The translations under genes and the position numbers were made by a program. A stretch of 64,000 nt of DNA from Catellatospora sp. KI3 (lineage in GTDB: Bacteria > Actinomycetota > Actinomycetes > Mycobacteriales > Micromonosporaceae), in the NCBI RefSeq assembly GCF_029948125.1, contig NZ_JASAMB010000028.1:24730-88729 (forward strand). The letters run 5' to 3'. The notes beneath the pieces are model-generated. The model saw only the letters and a list, made by a program, of their open reading frames with translations. It had not been told where the DNA came from and made no database searches. Shown piece after piece: positions 50,657 to 59,467 of this stretch; the first letter of the stretch is position 1; each line of letters opens with the position of its first letter.

Positions 50657-51715
50657 TCAGGCGCCCATCGGCTTGGCGTCGGCGACGCGGGACAGCCACG
50701 CGGCCGCCTGCTCAGGCGCCATCACCTCGTCGAGGCTGATCCACGCGGGCATCAGCGGGAAGCGGCGACTGTTGTCCCAGCCCCGCGCGTACGGCGGCGG
50801 GTCCAGTACCACCACGCGTACGCCGTCGAGCAGCGGGATGTCGGCCGGGGTGCCCTCGTTCCAGATCCAGTTGCCGTGGACGTCGACCAGGTTGAACTGC
50901 CCCCGCACCTGCCCGCCGAACGCCGACCGGGGCGCGTTCGCGGCCACCGCCGTCCACGCCGGATCCACCTCGTACCCGGTGAGCAGGCCGCGCTCGGCTG
51001 GACCGGCCAACGTGCCCGCCAGCAGCGTGTGCAGCTGGAAGTTGTCGCCGACCCCGCCGATGCGCACCACGTAGCCGCGTCGCTGGGCCCGGTGCAGCAC
51101 CACCAGTTGCGCGTTGTCGAGCACACCCAGCAGCGACGATACCCAGATCATGTCCTCGCGGTGCGACTCCAGCTCGGCGACCATCGACCGCAGCGCCGGA
51201 TCGGTCGACAGGAACTGCCGCGCCATCGGCGAGGCCTGCAGCATGGTCGAGGCGCAGCGCAGCCACGAGGTCAGCGCGAACCACGCCTCGGTCAGGTGCG
51301 AAGCCTCGGCGGGCGGCATGCGCGTGTCCAGGCGGTCCAGCGCGGTGTCGAAGTTCTCCATGTCCGGCTCGGGCAGCGGCGTGCCGGGCACCAGGCGCGC
51401 CCACACGTCGGTGAAGGCGACCGCGTCGGACAGGATGCCGGGCAGCCGAACGGTCAGCACCATCAGCAGCGCCTCGGGCATCGCGCCGATCTCGATCAGC
51501 GCGCCGCACAGCATCGCGAACTCGCCGCCCACGCTCGCGTCGAGCACCGCCAGCAGTGGCGCTACCTGCGACAGCGCCGCGGTGAGCTCGTCCGGGCCCG
51601 CATGCTGCGCCGCGGCCCACAACGCCTCGAGCGCCTCGTCGAACGCGTCCGAATCATGTGCGGTGCGTGCCTCGATGAGCCGGTCGGTGGCGCGTAGCAG
51701 GGGTGACTCGATCAT
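50657..51715 (-). CDS. Hypothetical conserved protein
   Basis: Not recognised. A 352-residue soluble, mostly helical acidic protein. First 200 residues look like helical repeats (ALEALWAAAQHAGPDELTAALSQVAPLLAVLDASV; MLQASPMARQFLSTDPALRSMVAEL). The C-terminal part is mixed: VVLHRAQRRGYVVRIGGVGDNFQLHTLLAG, then VVVLDPPPYARGWDNSRRFPLMPAWISLDEVMAPEQAAAWLSRV. ATG 51715 has TAGCAT 7 bases upstream, the leaderless layout. It begins 10 bases after the cobS stop on the same strand, but no link to cobalamin is evident. Confidence 0.7.
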   Translation of the reverse strand: MIESPLLRATDRLIEARTAHDSDAFDEALEALWAAAQHAGPDELTAALSQVAPLLAVLDASVGGEFAMLCGALIEIGAMPEALLMVLTVRLPGILSDAVAFTDVWARLVPGTPLPEPDMENFDTALDRLDTRMPPAEASHLTEAWFALTSWLRCASTMLQASPMARQFLSTDPALRSMVAELESHREDMIWVSSLLGVLDNAQLVVLHRAQRRGYVVRIGGVGDNFQLHTLLAGTLAGPAERGLLTGYEVDPAWTAVAANAPRSAFGGQVRGQFNLVDVHGNWIWNEGTPADIPLLDGVRVVVLDPPPYARGWDNSRRFPLMPAWISLDEVMAPEQAAAWLSRVADAKPMGA

Positions 51716-51725
51716 TCCCGGGATG

Positions 51726-52514
51726 CTAGTGGCTCGCGGCCGGGAAGAGAACCGCCGCCAGCAGGGTCACCGTCGTCGCCGTCTCGGACAGGAACCCGAG
51801 CACGTCACCGGTGATGCCGCCGAGGCGCCGTACCAGATGGGCGCGCAGCGCCAGCGCCACCGCCAGCCCGCCGAGCACCGCCACCGGCCCCTGCCAGGGG
51901 CGCTGCGGCACCGCCGACACGGCCACGGCCGCGACCAGCAGCGTGTTCACGGCCAGCGCGACCGGGCCGACGGTCCCGGCGACCAGCGCGCCCATGCCGC
52001 CGGGCCGGGCCGCGGGCACGCCCCGTGCGCAGCCCGCCGCTACCGCCAGCCGCCCGCAGGCCACCGCCGCGGCGACCGTGGCCGACAGCGCGGACAGCGG
52101 TCGGTCGGCCGCCGCGGCCAGCGCCGCCGCCTGCGCGCCCAGCACCAGCACCAGCGTGACGACCCCGAACGGGCCGACCTCCGGCGACTTCATGATCTCC
52201 AGGGCCCGCTCGCGCGACCGGTACGACCCGATCGCGTCGACGGTGTCGGCCAGCCCGTCCAGGTGCAGCCCCCGGGTCAGCAGCGCGGCCAGGCCGACCG
52301 CCAGCAGCCCGGCGAGCAGCGCGGGCAGCCCGGCCGCCAGCAGCGCCAGCGCCCCGCCGAGCAGCAGCCCGAGCAGCACGCCGACCAGCGGACCCAGCCG
52401 CATCGCGACGCCCCCGACGGCCCGGTCCAGCCGCTGCGGGCCGGACACGGGCGCGACGGTGAACGTGGTCAGCGCCAGGCGCGCCCCGTCACTCCACCTG
52501 GGACGGTCGGCCAT
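51726..52514 (-). CDS. cobS: Adenosylcobinamide-GDP ribazoletransferase
   Basis: A 262-residue polytopic membrane enzyme joining adenosylcobinamide-GDP to alpha-ribazole to make adenosylcobalamin. The signature TRGLHLDGLADTVDAIGSYRSRERALEIMKSPEVGPFG is clear; about seven helices surround it. It overlaps the 3' end of the cobU-cobT fusion gene by 26 bp, so the last two assembly steps are translated together. Confidence 0.95.
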   Translation of the reverse strand: MADRPRWSDGARLALTTFTVAPVSGPQRLDRAVGGVAMRLGPLVGVLLGLLLGGALALLAAGLPALLAGLLAVGLAALLTRGLHLDGLADTVDAIGSYRSRERALEIMKSPEVGPFGVVTLVLVLGAQAAALAAAADRPLSALSATVAAAVACGRLAVAAGCARGVPAARPGGMGALVAGTVGPVALAVNTLLVAAVAVSAVPQRPWQGPVAVLGGLAVALALRAHLVRRLGGITGDVLGFLSETATTVTLLAAVLFPAASH

Positions 52515-54354
52515 CGGCGTGCTCGGTCTCCGGCTCCGCCGCGGCGACCGGCTCGTCGGTCGGGTGGTCCACCTCGACCGCGGCGACGGGCTCCTCGGGC
52601 TCCAGCAGGTGCTCCGGCGGCGCGTCCAGCACCGGCGGCAGCGCGGGCAGGGTCGCGGCCAGGGTCAGCGCCGAGCGCATCAGCGGCAGCGCCAGCAGCG
52701 ACGCGGTGCCCTCGCCCAGGCCCGGCTGCACGTCCACCAGCGGCGGAGCGCCCAGCACGTCGGCGGCCAGCGTGGTGGTCGGGTGCCTGCCGTGGTCGGC
52801 CATGGCCAGCCACAGCCGCGACGGGCTGCCCAGGTCGCGGGCGATCAGCCCGGCGGCCACGCCGACCGGGCCGTCGACCAGCACCGGCGTACGGCGGGCG
52901 GTCGCGCCCAGGATCAGCCCGGCCGCCACCGCCAGGTCCGCGCCGCCGAGCTCGGCGAGCATCTCCTTCGGGTTCAGCACCCGGCCGCGCACCCGGTGCA
53001 GCGCGTCGCGTACGGCCGCGCAGCGGTCCATCCAGGCGGTGTCGTCGACCGAGCCGTCGGGGCCCACCACCCGGGCCAGCAGCGCGGGCACCTCGGCGCC
53101 GGTCACCGCGGACACGATCGCCGCGGCGGCCGCCTCCGCACCCGCCCCGCACGAACCGAGGATCAGCAGGTCGACGCCGCTGTCGGCGGCCTCGTCGGCC
53201 AGCTGCCAGCCCTGCCGCAGCGCCCCCTCCACCACGTCCAGCGTGGTGGCCGGCTCGAACTCGACCGGCGCGGCCGGGGCCGTGCCCACCACCTGCAGGC
53301 TCACCGCGTACTCGCCCGCGAGCAGGCCGAGCGGGCCCTCGCCGCGGCGCGCCTCGTCGGCGGTCCGGGCCGACCGGGCCGGGGACTGGCCCGCGGTCAG
53401 CCCGCCCGCGTGGTCGCCGTGCAGCAGCACCAGTCGCGGCGTACGCCACGGGGCCGGCACCGCGCGGCTCTGCGCCCCGGCGGCGAACAGCACCACCTCG
53501 GCGAGCCTGCCCAGGCCGCTGCCCGCGATGTCGAGCAGGTTCAGGTGGTCGCGGGCGGCGTCGCGGGCGTCGCTGTCCGGGATCGGCAGGTCCATGCCCG
53601 GCTGGATCACCAGGCCGGTGGCCACGATCGGCAGCGCCTGCGTGCGCTCCTGCATCGCCTGCGACGGCGCCGCCACGGCGGGCGTCGGCACGACCACCTC
53701 GGGGCTGGCCACCGGGGCGCTCAGCGCGGCCGCCGGGGCCGCGGGGGCCGGGACGGCCGTCACCGGCGCCGTCGCGGGCACCTCCGGGGTCTCCAGCGCG
53801 TCCGTCGCGCCGGGGCGGCGCAGCCACGACGGCTGCCCCGCGACGACCAGCACGACCGAGTCGCACGCCGCGGCCACGGCCTGGTTGGCCAGGCCCACCA
53901 GGTCGGCGAAGCGGACCCCGGCCGCGGTCGGCGGGACCACCGACAGGCCCACCTCCGGGCTCACCAGCACGAGGCGGGCGCGGCAGCCGCGTACCGCATC
54001 GGCCAGCTCGCGCACCCGCTCGTCGGCGCCGTCGGCGTCCAGCAGCGCCGCCGCCCAGCCGCCCAGGTCGTCGACGAGCAGCGTCTCGTCCGGCAGCGCC
54101 TCGATCAGCGCGCCCAGCAGCGCCGCCGGGTCGCCCTCGGTCGGCACCGTCAGCCAGCTCTGCGGCCGCCGCCGCCGGTGCGCGGCGACCCGGGCCGCGA
54201 ACGCCTCGTCGTCGCCGATCACCGCCGTGGCGATGTACCGCACCGACGATGCGTTGGACAGCAGCGACTCGGCGAACTCGCTCTTGCCGGAGCGGATACC
54301 GCCCAGGACCAGCACCCGCGCCCCGATGTGTGAGGGCCACCCGTCATGCGACAT
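52489..54354 (-). CDS. cobUT: CobU-CobT fusion: cobinamide kinase/guanylyltransferase plus dimethylbenzimidazole phosphoribosyltransferase
   Basis: A 621-residue protein with two cobalamin-assembly domains. The first 185 residues are CobU: the P-loop VLVLGGIRSGKSEFAESLL, then SVRYIATA and DETLLVDDLGGW. A Pro/Ala-rich linker of about 60 residues follows ([20 protein letters not shown]). Then comes a CobT domain (about residues 245-560): LNLLDIAGSGLGRLAEVVLFAAG, VDLLILGSCGAGAEAAAAAIVSA, LVDGPVGVAAGLIA and PLVDVQPGLGEGTASLLALP. The last 60 residues are acidic and probably disordered. ATG 54354; cobS follows with a 26-bp overlap, giving all three nucleotide-loop functions in one operon. Confidence 0.92.
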   Translation of the reverse strand: MSHDGWPSHIGARVLVLGGIRSGKSEFAESLLSNASSVRYIATAVIGDDEAFAARVAAHRRRRPQSWLTVPTEGDPAALLGALIEALPDETLLVDDLGGWAAALLDADGADERVRELADAVRGCRARLVLVSPEVGLSVVPPTAAGVRFADLVGLANQAVAAACDSVVLVVAGQPSWLRRPGATDALETPEVPATAPVTAVPAPAAPAAALSAPVASPEVVVPTPAVAAPSQAMQERTQALPIVATGLVIQPGMDLPIPDSDARDAARDHLNLLDIAGSGLGRLAEVVLFAAGAQSRAVPAPWRTPRLVLLHGDHAGGLTAGQSPARSARTADEARRGEGPLGLLAGEYAVSLQVVGTAPAAPVEFEPATTLDVVEGALRQGWQLADEAADSGVDLLILGSCGAGAEAAAAAIVSAVTGAEVPALLARVVGPDGSVDDTAWMDRCAAVRDALHRVRGRVLNPKEMLAELGGADLAVAAGLILGATARRTPVLVDGPVGVAAGLIARDLGSPSRLWLAMADHGRHPTTTLAADVLGAPPLVDVQPGLGEGTASLLALPLMRSALTLAATLPALPPVLDAPPEHLLEPEEPVAAVEVDHPTDEPVAAAEPETEHADGRPSQVE

Positions 54355-54395
54355 GCCCGAAGGATACTGTCGCCGCCCGCCGGGGCTGGTCGGTG

Positions 54396-54459
54396 GTGCA
54401 GTTTCGGGGAAAGTGCTGGAATCTTGGCCCGCAATCCAGCACTTTCCCCGAAACTGCAC
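54396..54459. repeat. Intergenic palindrome family B, copy 4
   Basis: GTGCAGTTTCGGGGAAAGTG left and CACTTTCCCCGAAACTGCAC right: perfect arms, with the shared AATCTTGG segment inside. Lies between the divergent cobUT gene and the small protein gene. Confidence 0.93.
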
Positions 54460-54508
54460 GGTCGGCGCCTGCGGTGGACGGGGCCCGGCGCGGATTAAGC
54501 TGGGCGGC

Positions 54509-54706
54509 ATGACGTGGAGCTGGCGGTACGAGGACGCGGAAGGCAAGCCGGTCGACGGCCCGAACGAGACGTTCAGCAACCAGGCGGACGCCGAGTCCTG
54601 GCTCGGCCAGGTGTGGCGGGACCTGCTCTCGGCCGGTGCCACGGACGTGGTGCTGGTGGAGGGCGACCGGGAGGAGTACCGGATGAGCCTGCAGGGCGCG
54701 CAGTAG
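54509..54706 (+). CDS. Small conserved acidic protein
   Basis: A 65-residue protein, MTWSWRYEDAEGKPVDGPNE opening and LLSAGATDVVLVEGDREEYR near the end, the latter a short beta strand-turn-strand. Function unknown; similar small proteins occur across actinobacteria, as I recall. ATG 54509 follows TAAGCT (54496-54501) by 7 bases, a leaderless promoter. The coding frame ends before a 19-bp perfect hairpin. Confidence 0.72.
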   Translation: MTWSWRYEDAEGKPVDGPNETFSNQADAESWLGQVWRDLLSAGATDVVLVEGDREEYRMSLQGAQ

Positions 54707-54722
54707 CGCGGAGAGCTCCGGA

Positions 54723-54778
54723 CACGACGCGAGCCGTGGTCACCGTCCAGCTGGGACGGGACCACGGCTCGCGTCGTG
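54723..54778. terminator. Bidirectional terminator between the small gene and the aldo/keto reductase gene
   Basis: Perfect 19-bp arms (CACGACGCGAGCCGTGGTC left, GACCACGGCTCGCGTCGTG right) with an 18-base loop, between convergent genes. Confidence 0.85.
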
Positions 54779-54783
54779 ACAGG

Positions 54784-55782
54784 TCAGGGCCGGTTGGCGG
54801 GGGACTCGGTCCGGGCCGGGTCGCGCTCGGTGACCGGCTCGACGATCTCGTCGATCGCCTTGAGCAGGTCGGCGTCGAGCTTGACCCCGGCCGCCTTGAC
54901 GTTGTCGTGCACCTGCTCGGGGCGGCTCGCGCCGATGATCGCCGAGGAGACGTTCGGGTTCTGCAGCACCCACGCGACGGCGAGCTGGGCCATGGTCAGC
55001 CCGGCCTGGTCGGCCAGCGGCCGCAGCCGCTGCACCTGGGTCAGCACGTCGTCGGCGAGCCAGCGCGAGATGAAGTTCGCGCCCGACTTCTCGTCGGTGG
55101 CCCGGGAACCGGCCGGCGGCGGCTGGCCGGGCAGGTACTTGCCCGACAGCACACCCTGGGCCATCGGCGACCACACGATCTGGCCGAGGCCGAGCTCCTC
55201 GGAGGTCGGCACGACCTCGGCCTCGATGACCCGCCACAGCATCGAGTACTGCGGCTGGTTGGAGACCAGCGGGATGCGCAGCTCCGTGGCGAGCGCGTGG
55301 GCGGCGCGGATCTCCGACGCCTTCCACTCCGAGACGCCGATGTAGTGCGCCTTGCCGCTGTGCACGATGTCGGCGAAGGCGACCATGGTCTCCTCCAGCG
55401 GCGTGCGGTAGTCGTAGCGGTGCGCCTGGTACAGGTCGACGTAGTCGGTCTGCAGGCGGCGCAGCGAGCCGTCGATCGACTCCATGATGTGCTTGCGGGA
55501 CAGGCCCCGGTCGTTGCGGCCGGGACCGGTCGGCCAGTACACCTTCGTGAAGATCTCCAGGCCGGCGCGGCGCTCGCCCTTCAGCGCCCGGCCCAGCACC
55601 TCCTCGGCGCGGGTGCCGGCGTACACGTCGGCGGTGTCGAACGTGGTGATGCCGCTGTCGAGGGCGGCGCGTACACACGCGAGCGCGGCGTCCTCCTCGA
55701 CCTGCGAGCCGTGGGTGATCCAGTTTCCGTACGAGATCTCGCTGACGAGCATCCCGGAACGGCCCAAATGCCGAAACTCCAT
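54784..55782 (-). CDS. Aldo/keto reductase (AKR, voltage-gated K+ channel beta-type)
   Basis: A 332-residue NADPH-dependent reductase. The catalytic set is visible: ITTFDTADVYAGTRAEEVLG (Asp-Tyr), KVYWPTGPG (Lys), DLYQAHRYD (His in the QAH variant), and SNQPQYSML plus SAIIGASRPEQVHDN for NADPH. Substrate unknown; relatives reduce aldehydes and quinones. ATG 55782 has TAGGGT 6 bases upstream on the minus strand, leaderless. It is downstream of a large WG-repeat gene but has its own promoter. Confidence 0.93.
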   Translation of the reverse strand: MEFRHLGRSGMLVSEISYGNWITHGSQVEEDAALACVRAALDSGITTFDTADVYAGTRAEEVLGRALKGERRAGLEIFTKVYWPTGPGRNDRGLSRKHIMESIDGSLRRLQTDYVDLYQAHRYDYRTPLEETMVAFADIVHSGKAHYIGVSEWKASEIRAAHALATELRIPLVSNQPQYSMLWRVIEAEVVPTSEELGLGQIVWSPMAQGVLSGKYLPGQPPPAGSRATDEKSGANFISRWLADDVLTQVQRLRPLADQAGLTMAQLAVAWVLQNPNVSSAIIGASRPEQVHDNVKAAGVKLDADLLKAIDEIVEPVTERDPARTESPANRP

Positions 55783-55842
55783 ACCCCGACCCTATCCAGG
55801 CCGCGATCGTGCCCCTTACCGGGGCACGGCGGGGCGTGGAAC

Positions 55843-58485
55843 TTACAGCACCGGCTTGGTGTCGGCGAGCAGGCGGTCCAGCTCCTCCATCACGACCTGG
55901 CGGCTGGGCAGCTCCGGGTCGATGAACGGACGGCCCTTGCGGTCCAGCGCGCCCCAGCGGCCGGTCGGCCCGGCGATCAGGAACGCCACCGGGTGGATGA
56001 CCAGCGCCGGGTGCACCGGCGGCACGACGACCGCACCGGCCCGGTCCACGACGCCCTTGCGGCCGCCCGCGTCCACGATGGCCAGGCCCTCGTCGGAGAA
56101 GCCGTCGACGTAACGACCGTCGGTGAGCGCGGTGGCGAACCCGGTGAACTGGAACGGCACCACGACCCGGCCCTGCTTGTCGACCGCGCCCCAGCCGCCC
56201 CGGCGCACCGCGGCCAGGCCGCGGCGGAACGGGCGCACGTCGTCGAAGCCGGTCGAGATGATGACGCGGCCCTGCTTGTCGATGGCGACCCAGCCGCCCG
56301 CGCCGTCGCGCGACACCCAGGCCAGCCCGTCGGAGAACGAGCCGACGCCGAGCCACCCGGCCCGGCCGTCGATGAGCCGGTTGCCCGCCTCGTCGATCAG
56401 CTCCCAGGTCTCCATCTCCGGCCGCCGCACCCAGGCCGCCCCGTCGCGGAACGGCTGCACGTCGGCGAAGGCGGGCGAGATCACGGTGCGGCCGTCGGAG
56501 CCGGCGAAGCCCCAGCACTGCACCCGGTCGTCGAAGCGCGGCACCGGCGGCTTGCTGACCTGCAGGATCTCGTCGGAACTGCGCGGGTACGGCCCCATGC
56601 CGTTCTCGGCGATCTTCATCGAGACGGCGTCGAGCGCCATCTCGGTGCGCGCGATCAGCTCCGGGTCCTCGACCTTGCGCAGCTCCAGGGCCTTCTCGAA
56701 GTGGTTGAACGCCTCCATGTAGCGGCCCTGGTCCAGGCAGGACCGGCCCGCGTGCTCGTGCATGGTGGCGCGCAGCCGGTCGGGCAGCTCGCTGGAGTTC
56801 GCCTCGGCGAACAGCTTGTCGGCCTCGGTGAAGTCGCCGCGCCACTGCAGCACGTGCGCCAGCCGGGCCTTGGCCAGCGCGATCCGGCGCAGCTCGCCGG
56901 TCGCCTCGGCGTGCACCAGCGCCATCTTGCCGTCGGACATGGCCTTGCTCAGGTCGCCGAGGATGCGCGACACCACGGCGCGCAGGCTCAGCAGCCGGGC
57001 CCGGGTCGGGTTGTCGGTGGCCGGGGTGAGCTTCTCGGTCAGCCTGTCGCGGATCTCGCGCAGCTCGTCGGGGTTGTCGACCAGCTCGCGCAGCGTCTCG
57101 TGATGGAACCGCCACTGGTACGCCGCCAGCACCTGCTCCGGATCCGGGCCGCTCTCGGTCGGCTCCGGGATCTCCTCGGCGACCGCCTCCTGCGCCGCCG
57201 CGGTGACGGCCGCGTCGGGCTCGGCGGCCGGGGCCGCGCCGGGGCGCACCAGCGGGTGCAGCATGGTCGGCGCCGACAGCGCGGTGGCCGCGCCCGCGGC
57301 GCTGGCCGCGACCGGCAGCACCGTGTCCGGGCTGGCCACGACGGGCGCCGACGGCACCGCCGGGGAGACGGGGTTGACCGAGACGGGAGCGGCGGAGACG
57401 GGTGCCGCCGAGACCGGCGCGACCTCGGCGACGGGCGCCTCGGTGCTGCTCACGGCCGCCGGGGCGGGGGTGTCGTCGGTGATCGCGGGCAGCATTCCGG
57501 TGTCGGCGGTGGAGTGGCGTCCGCGCTTGCCGGGGGCGGCAGGCGCGGCGGGAGCGGGCTGGCCCGCCACCGGGGTGGCGACGGCCTGACCCGCGGCGGC
57601 CTGCACGGGCTGGGCGGGTCCCTGGGTGCCCGCACCGGGCAGCGGGGCAGCGGGCGGCACCCCGGGTGCCTGCGGTGCGACGCCGGGCTGGCCGGGCACG
57701 GGCTGACCGCCCATCGGCTGGCCGGGCTGGGGCTGACCGGGCTGCGGCTGACCCTGGGCGGGCTGCGGCGGCATGGGGTGACCGGGCTGGCCGGGGCGGC
57801 CGGGCGGCATACCGGGCTGGCCCGGCTGCGGCTGCCCGTACACCTGGCCCTGCTGCGGCGGACGCGGACCCTGCGGCGGCGGTCCGAACTGCTGGCCGGG
57901 CCCGCCCTGCTGACCGGGCCCGCCCTGCTGACCGGGCCCGCCCTGCGGGCGCCCGTAGACCTGGCCCTGCTGCGGCGGGCGCGGACCCTGCGGGGGCTGG
58001 CCCTGGCGCTGCTGGGGCGGACCGTACTGCCCCGGGCCGCCGGGGCCGGGCTGGCCCTGCGGCGGCGGACCCTGCGGGTGCTGCTGGTTGGGGCTGCCGT
58101 AGACCTGGCCCTGCGGGCCGTTCGGGCGGAACTGGGGACCCGCGGGCTGCGGCGGCATCGGGCCGGGGCGGCCGCCGCGCTGCGCACTCGGGTGACCGGG
58201 CATGCCGCCCTGGCCGGGGCGCTGGCCGCTGGCGGGCGGGAACGGGCCGGGCGGGTTCTGGCCGGGCTGCGGCGGACCGTACTGCTGGGGGCCGCCCTGC
58301 TGGCCCGGGGCCTGGCCGGGGGCGAACTGCCCCTGCGGCGGCTGCTGGCCCTGCGGCTGGGCGGGCTGCTCCTGCTGCGCCTCGGCGGGCGGACGCTGTC
58401 CGGGCACGCGCGACCACGGCGACGTCGGTGTACCGGCCCAGGCCGGGGTGCCGCGGTGCCGCTCGTCGGTGCGCTCGTCGCTCAC
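55843..58485 (-). CDS. Pro/Gln/Gly-rich TPR and WG-repeat protein
   Basis: An 880-residue multi-part protein. Residues 1 to about 270 are low-complexity and Pro/Gln/Gly-rich (GQQGGPGQQGGPGQQFGPPP), then an Ala/Pro/Ser stretch to about 450. A helical TPR-like section follows (WRFHHETLRELVDNPDELREIRDRL to DELIARTEMALDA), and the C-terminal 260 residues are WG (KWG) repeats: CWGFAGSDGRTVISPAFADVQPFRDGAAWV, then GWVAIDKQGRVIISTGFDDVRPFRRGLAAV, and others. WG repeats form beta-propeller-like binding modules. No signal peptide; probably a cytosolic scaffold. Partner proteins are unknown. Divergent from the ABC-2 operon. Confidence 0.85.
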   Translation of the reverse strand: MSDERTDERHRGTPAWAGTPTSPWSRVPGQRPPAEAQQEQPAQPQGQQPPQGQFAPGQAPGQQGGPQQYGPPQPGQNPPGPFPPASGQRPGQGGMPGHPSAQRGGRPGPMPPQPAGPQFRPNGPQGQVYGSPNQQHPQGPPPQGQPGPGGPGQYGPPQQRQGQPPQGPRPPQQGQVYGRPQGGPGQQGGPGQQGGPGQQFGPPPQGPRPPQQGQVYGQPQPGQPGMPPGRPGQPGHPMPPQPAQGQPQPGQPQPGQPMGGQPVPGQPGVAPQAPGVPPAAPLPGAGTQGPAQPVQAAAGQAVATPVAGQPAPAAPAAPGKRGRHSTADTGMLPAITDDTPAPAAVSSTEAPVAEVAPVSAAPVSAAPVSVNPVSPAVPSAPVVASPDTVLPVAASAAGAATALSAPTMLHPLVRPGAAPAAEPDAAVTAAAQEAVAEEIPEPTESGPDPEQVLAAYQWRFHHETLRELVDNPDELREIRDRLTEKLTPATDNPTRARLLSLRAVVSRILGDLSKAMSDGKMALVHAEATGELRRIALAKARLAHVLQWRGDFTEADKLFAEANSSELPDRLRATMHEHAGRSCLDQGRYMEAFNHFEKALELRKVEDPELIARTEMALDAVSMKIAENGMGPYPRSSDEILQVSKPPVPRFDDRVQCWGFAGSDGRTVISPAFADVQPFRDGAAWVRRPEMETWELIDEAGNRLIDGRAGWLGVGSFSDGLAWVSRDGAGGWVAIDKQGRVIISTGFDDVRPFRRGLAAVRRGGWGAVDKQGRVVVPFQFTGFATALTDGRYVDGFSDEGLAIVDAGGRKGVVDRAGAVVVPPVHPALVIHPVAFLIAGPTGRWGALDRKGRPFIDPELPSRQVVMEELDRLLADTKPVL

Positions 58486-58603
58486 GCCCCACCTCGCCTG
58501 GTCAAAGTGCCACTACCGCGCAAAACGCATCGCGGCCCGGAAGCACGCAAGGATATGGTCTTCCGGCCCGAAACAGAATGCGGTTGCGAGTGGAGGTTAC
58601 GGG

Positions 58604-59467
58604 GTGGGCTTCATCACCGCCACTGCGGATCGGCTCACAATCCGAAACTTCACCGAGATGGCCTCGCTAATACGGACATTAGGCGCATCGGGCTTCCGCA
58701 GATTCGCCACGTACCGGCAGGCGACCGTGGCGGCGACGGTGACGAACTCGGTCTTCGGGCTCCTGCGGACGTACGTGATGCTCGCCGTCTCGGCGGCCGC
58801 TACCGCCGTCGGGGCGACCGCCGCCGGGTACACCGGTCCGCAGCTGGTCCTCTACGTCTGGGCCGGCCAGGGCCTGATCGGCGTGGTGATGCTCTGGGGC
58901 TGGACCGACCTGGCCGACCGGGTCCGCTCCGGCGACGTGGTGATAGACCTGCTCCGCCCGGTGGACCCGGTCTTCGCCTTCCTGGCCGCCGACTTCGGCC
59001 GCGCGGCGTACGCCATGCTCACCCGCTTCGCCGTGCCCATGGTGACCGGCGCGCTGATCTTCGACATGTACCTGCCGCACCGCCCCGCGACCTACCCGCT
59101 GTTCCTGGTCTCGGTGGTGCTGGCGACGGTGGTCTGCTTCGCCTGCCGGTTCCTGGCCAACGCCACCTGCTACTGGCTGCTGGACTACCGCGGCGTCGGC
59201 ATGGCCTGGGCGGTCTTCTCCGGCCTGTGCGGCGGGCTGTTCTTCCCGATCCGGTTCCTGCCGGACTGGGCCGCCGCACTGCTGTGGTTCGGCACGCCGG
59301 GCCCGTCGCTGCTGCAGGCGCCGCTGGACGTGCTGACCGAGCGCGACGGCTGGCCCGTCCAGCTGGGCATGCTGGGGGTCCAGGCGGCGTGGGCGGTGCT
59401 GCTGCTGTGGCTGTGCCGGGTGGTGCAGCGGCGCGCCGAGCGCAAGCTGGTGGTGCAGGGTGGCTGA
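58604..59467 (+). CDS. ABC-2 type transporter permease
   Basis: A 287-residue membrane protein of the ABC-2/DUF990-like permease group with about six helices. GTG 58604 is chosen because GGAGG lies at 58592-58596, 7 bases upstream; an in-frame ATG at 58658 has no such site. Landmarks: WGWTDLADRVRSGDVVIDLLRPVDPVFAFLAADFGR and YRGVGMAWAVFSGLCGGLFFPI. It overlaps the next permease gene by 8 bp, and an ATPase follows: a complete three-gene exporter. The cargo is unknown. Confidence 0.88.
   Translation: MGFITATADRLTIRNFTEMASLIRTLGASGFRRFATYRQATVAATVTNSVFGLLRTYVMLAVSAAATAVGATAAGYTGPQLVLYVWAGQGLIGVVMLWGWTDLADRVRSGDVVIDLLRPVDPVFAFLAADFGRAAYAMLTRFAVPMVTGALIFDMYLPHRPATYPLFLVSVVLATVVCFACRFLANATCYWLLDYRGVGMAWAVFSGLCGGLFFPIRFLPDWAAALLWFGTPGPSLLQAPLDVLTERDGWPVQLGMLGVQAAWAVLLLWLCRVVQRRAERKLVVQGG

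Noticed and set aside
51726..54400. Cobalamin riboswitch upstream of the cob operon
   Set aside because: The region before cobUT (54355-54508) is occupied by a family B palindrome and a short promoter; no B12-box-like sequence was seen.
54740..58492. 1250-residue frame on the minus strand
   Set aside because: Overlaps the aldo/keto reductase and WG-repeat genes in another frame, Arg/Ala-rich, no motifs.
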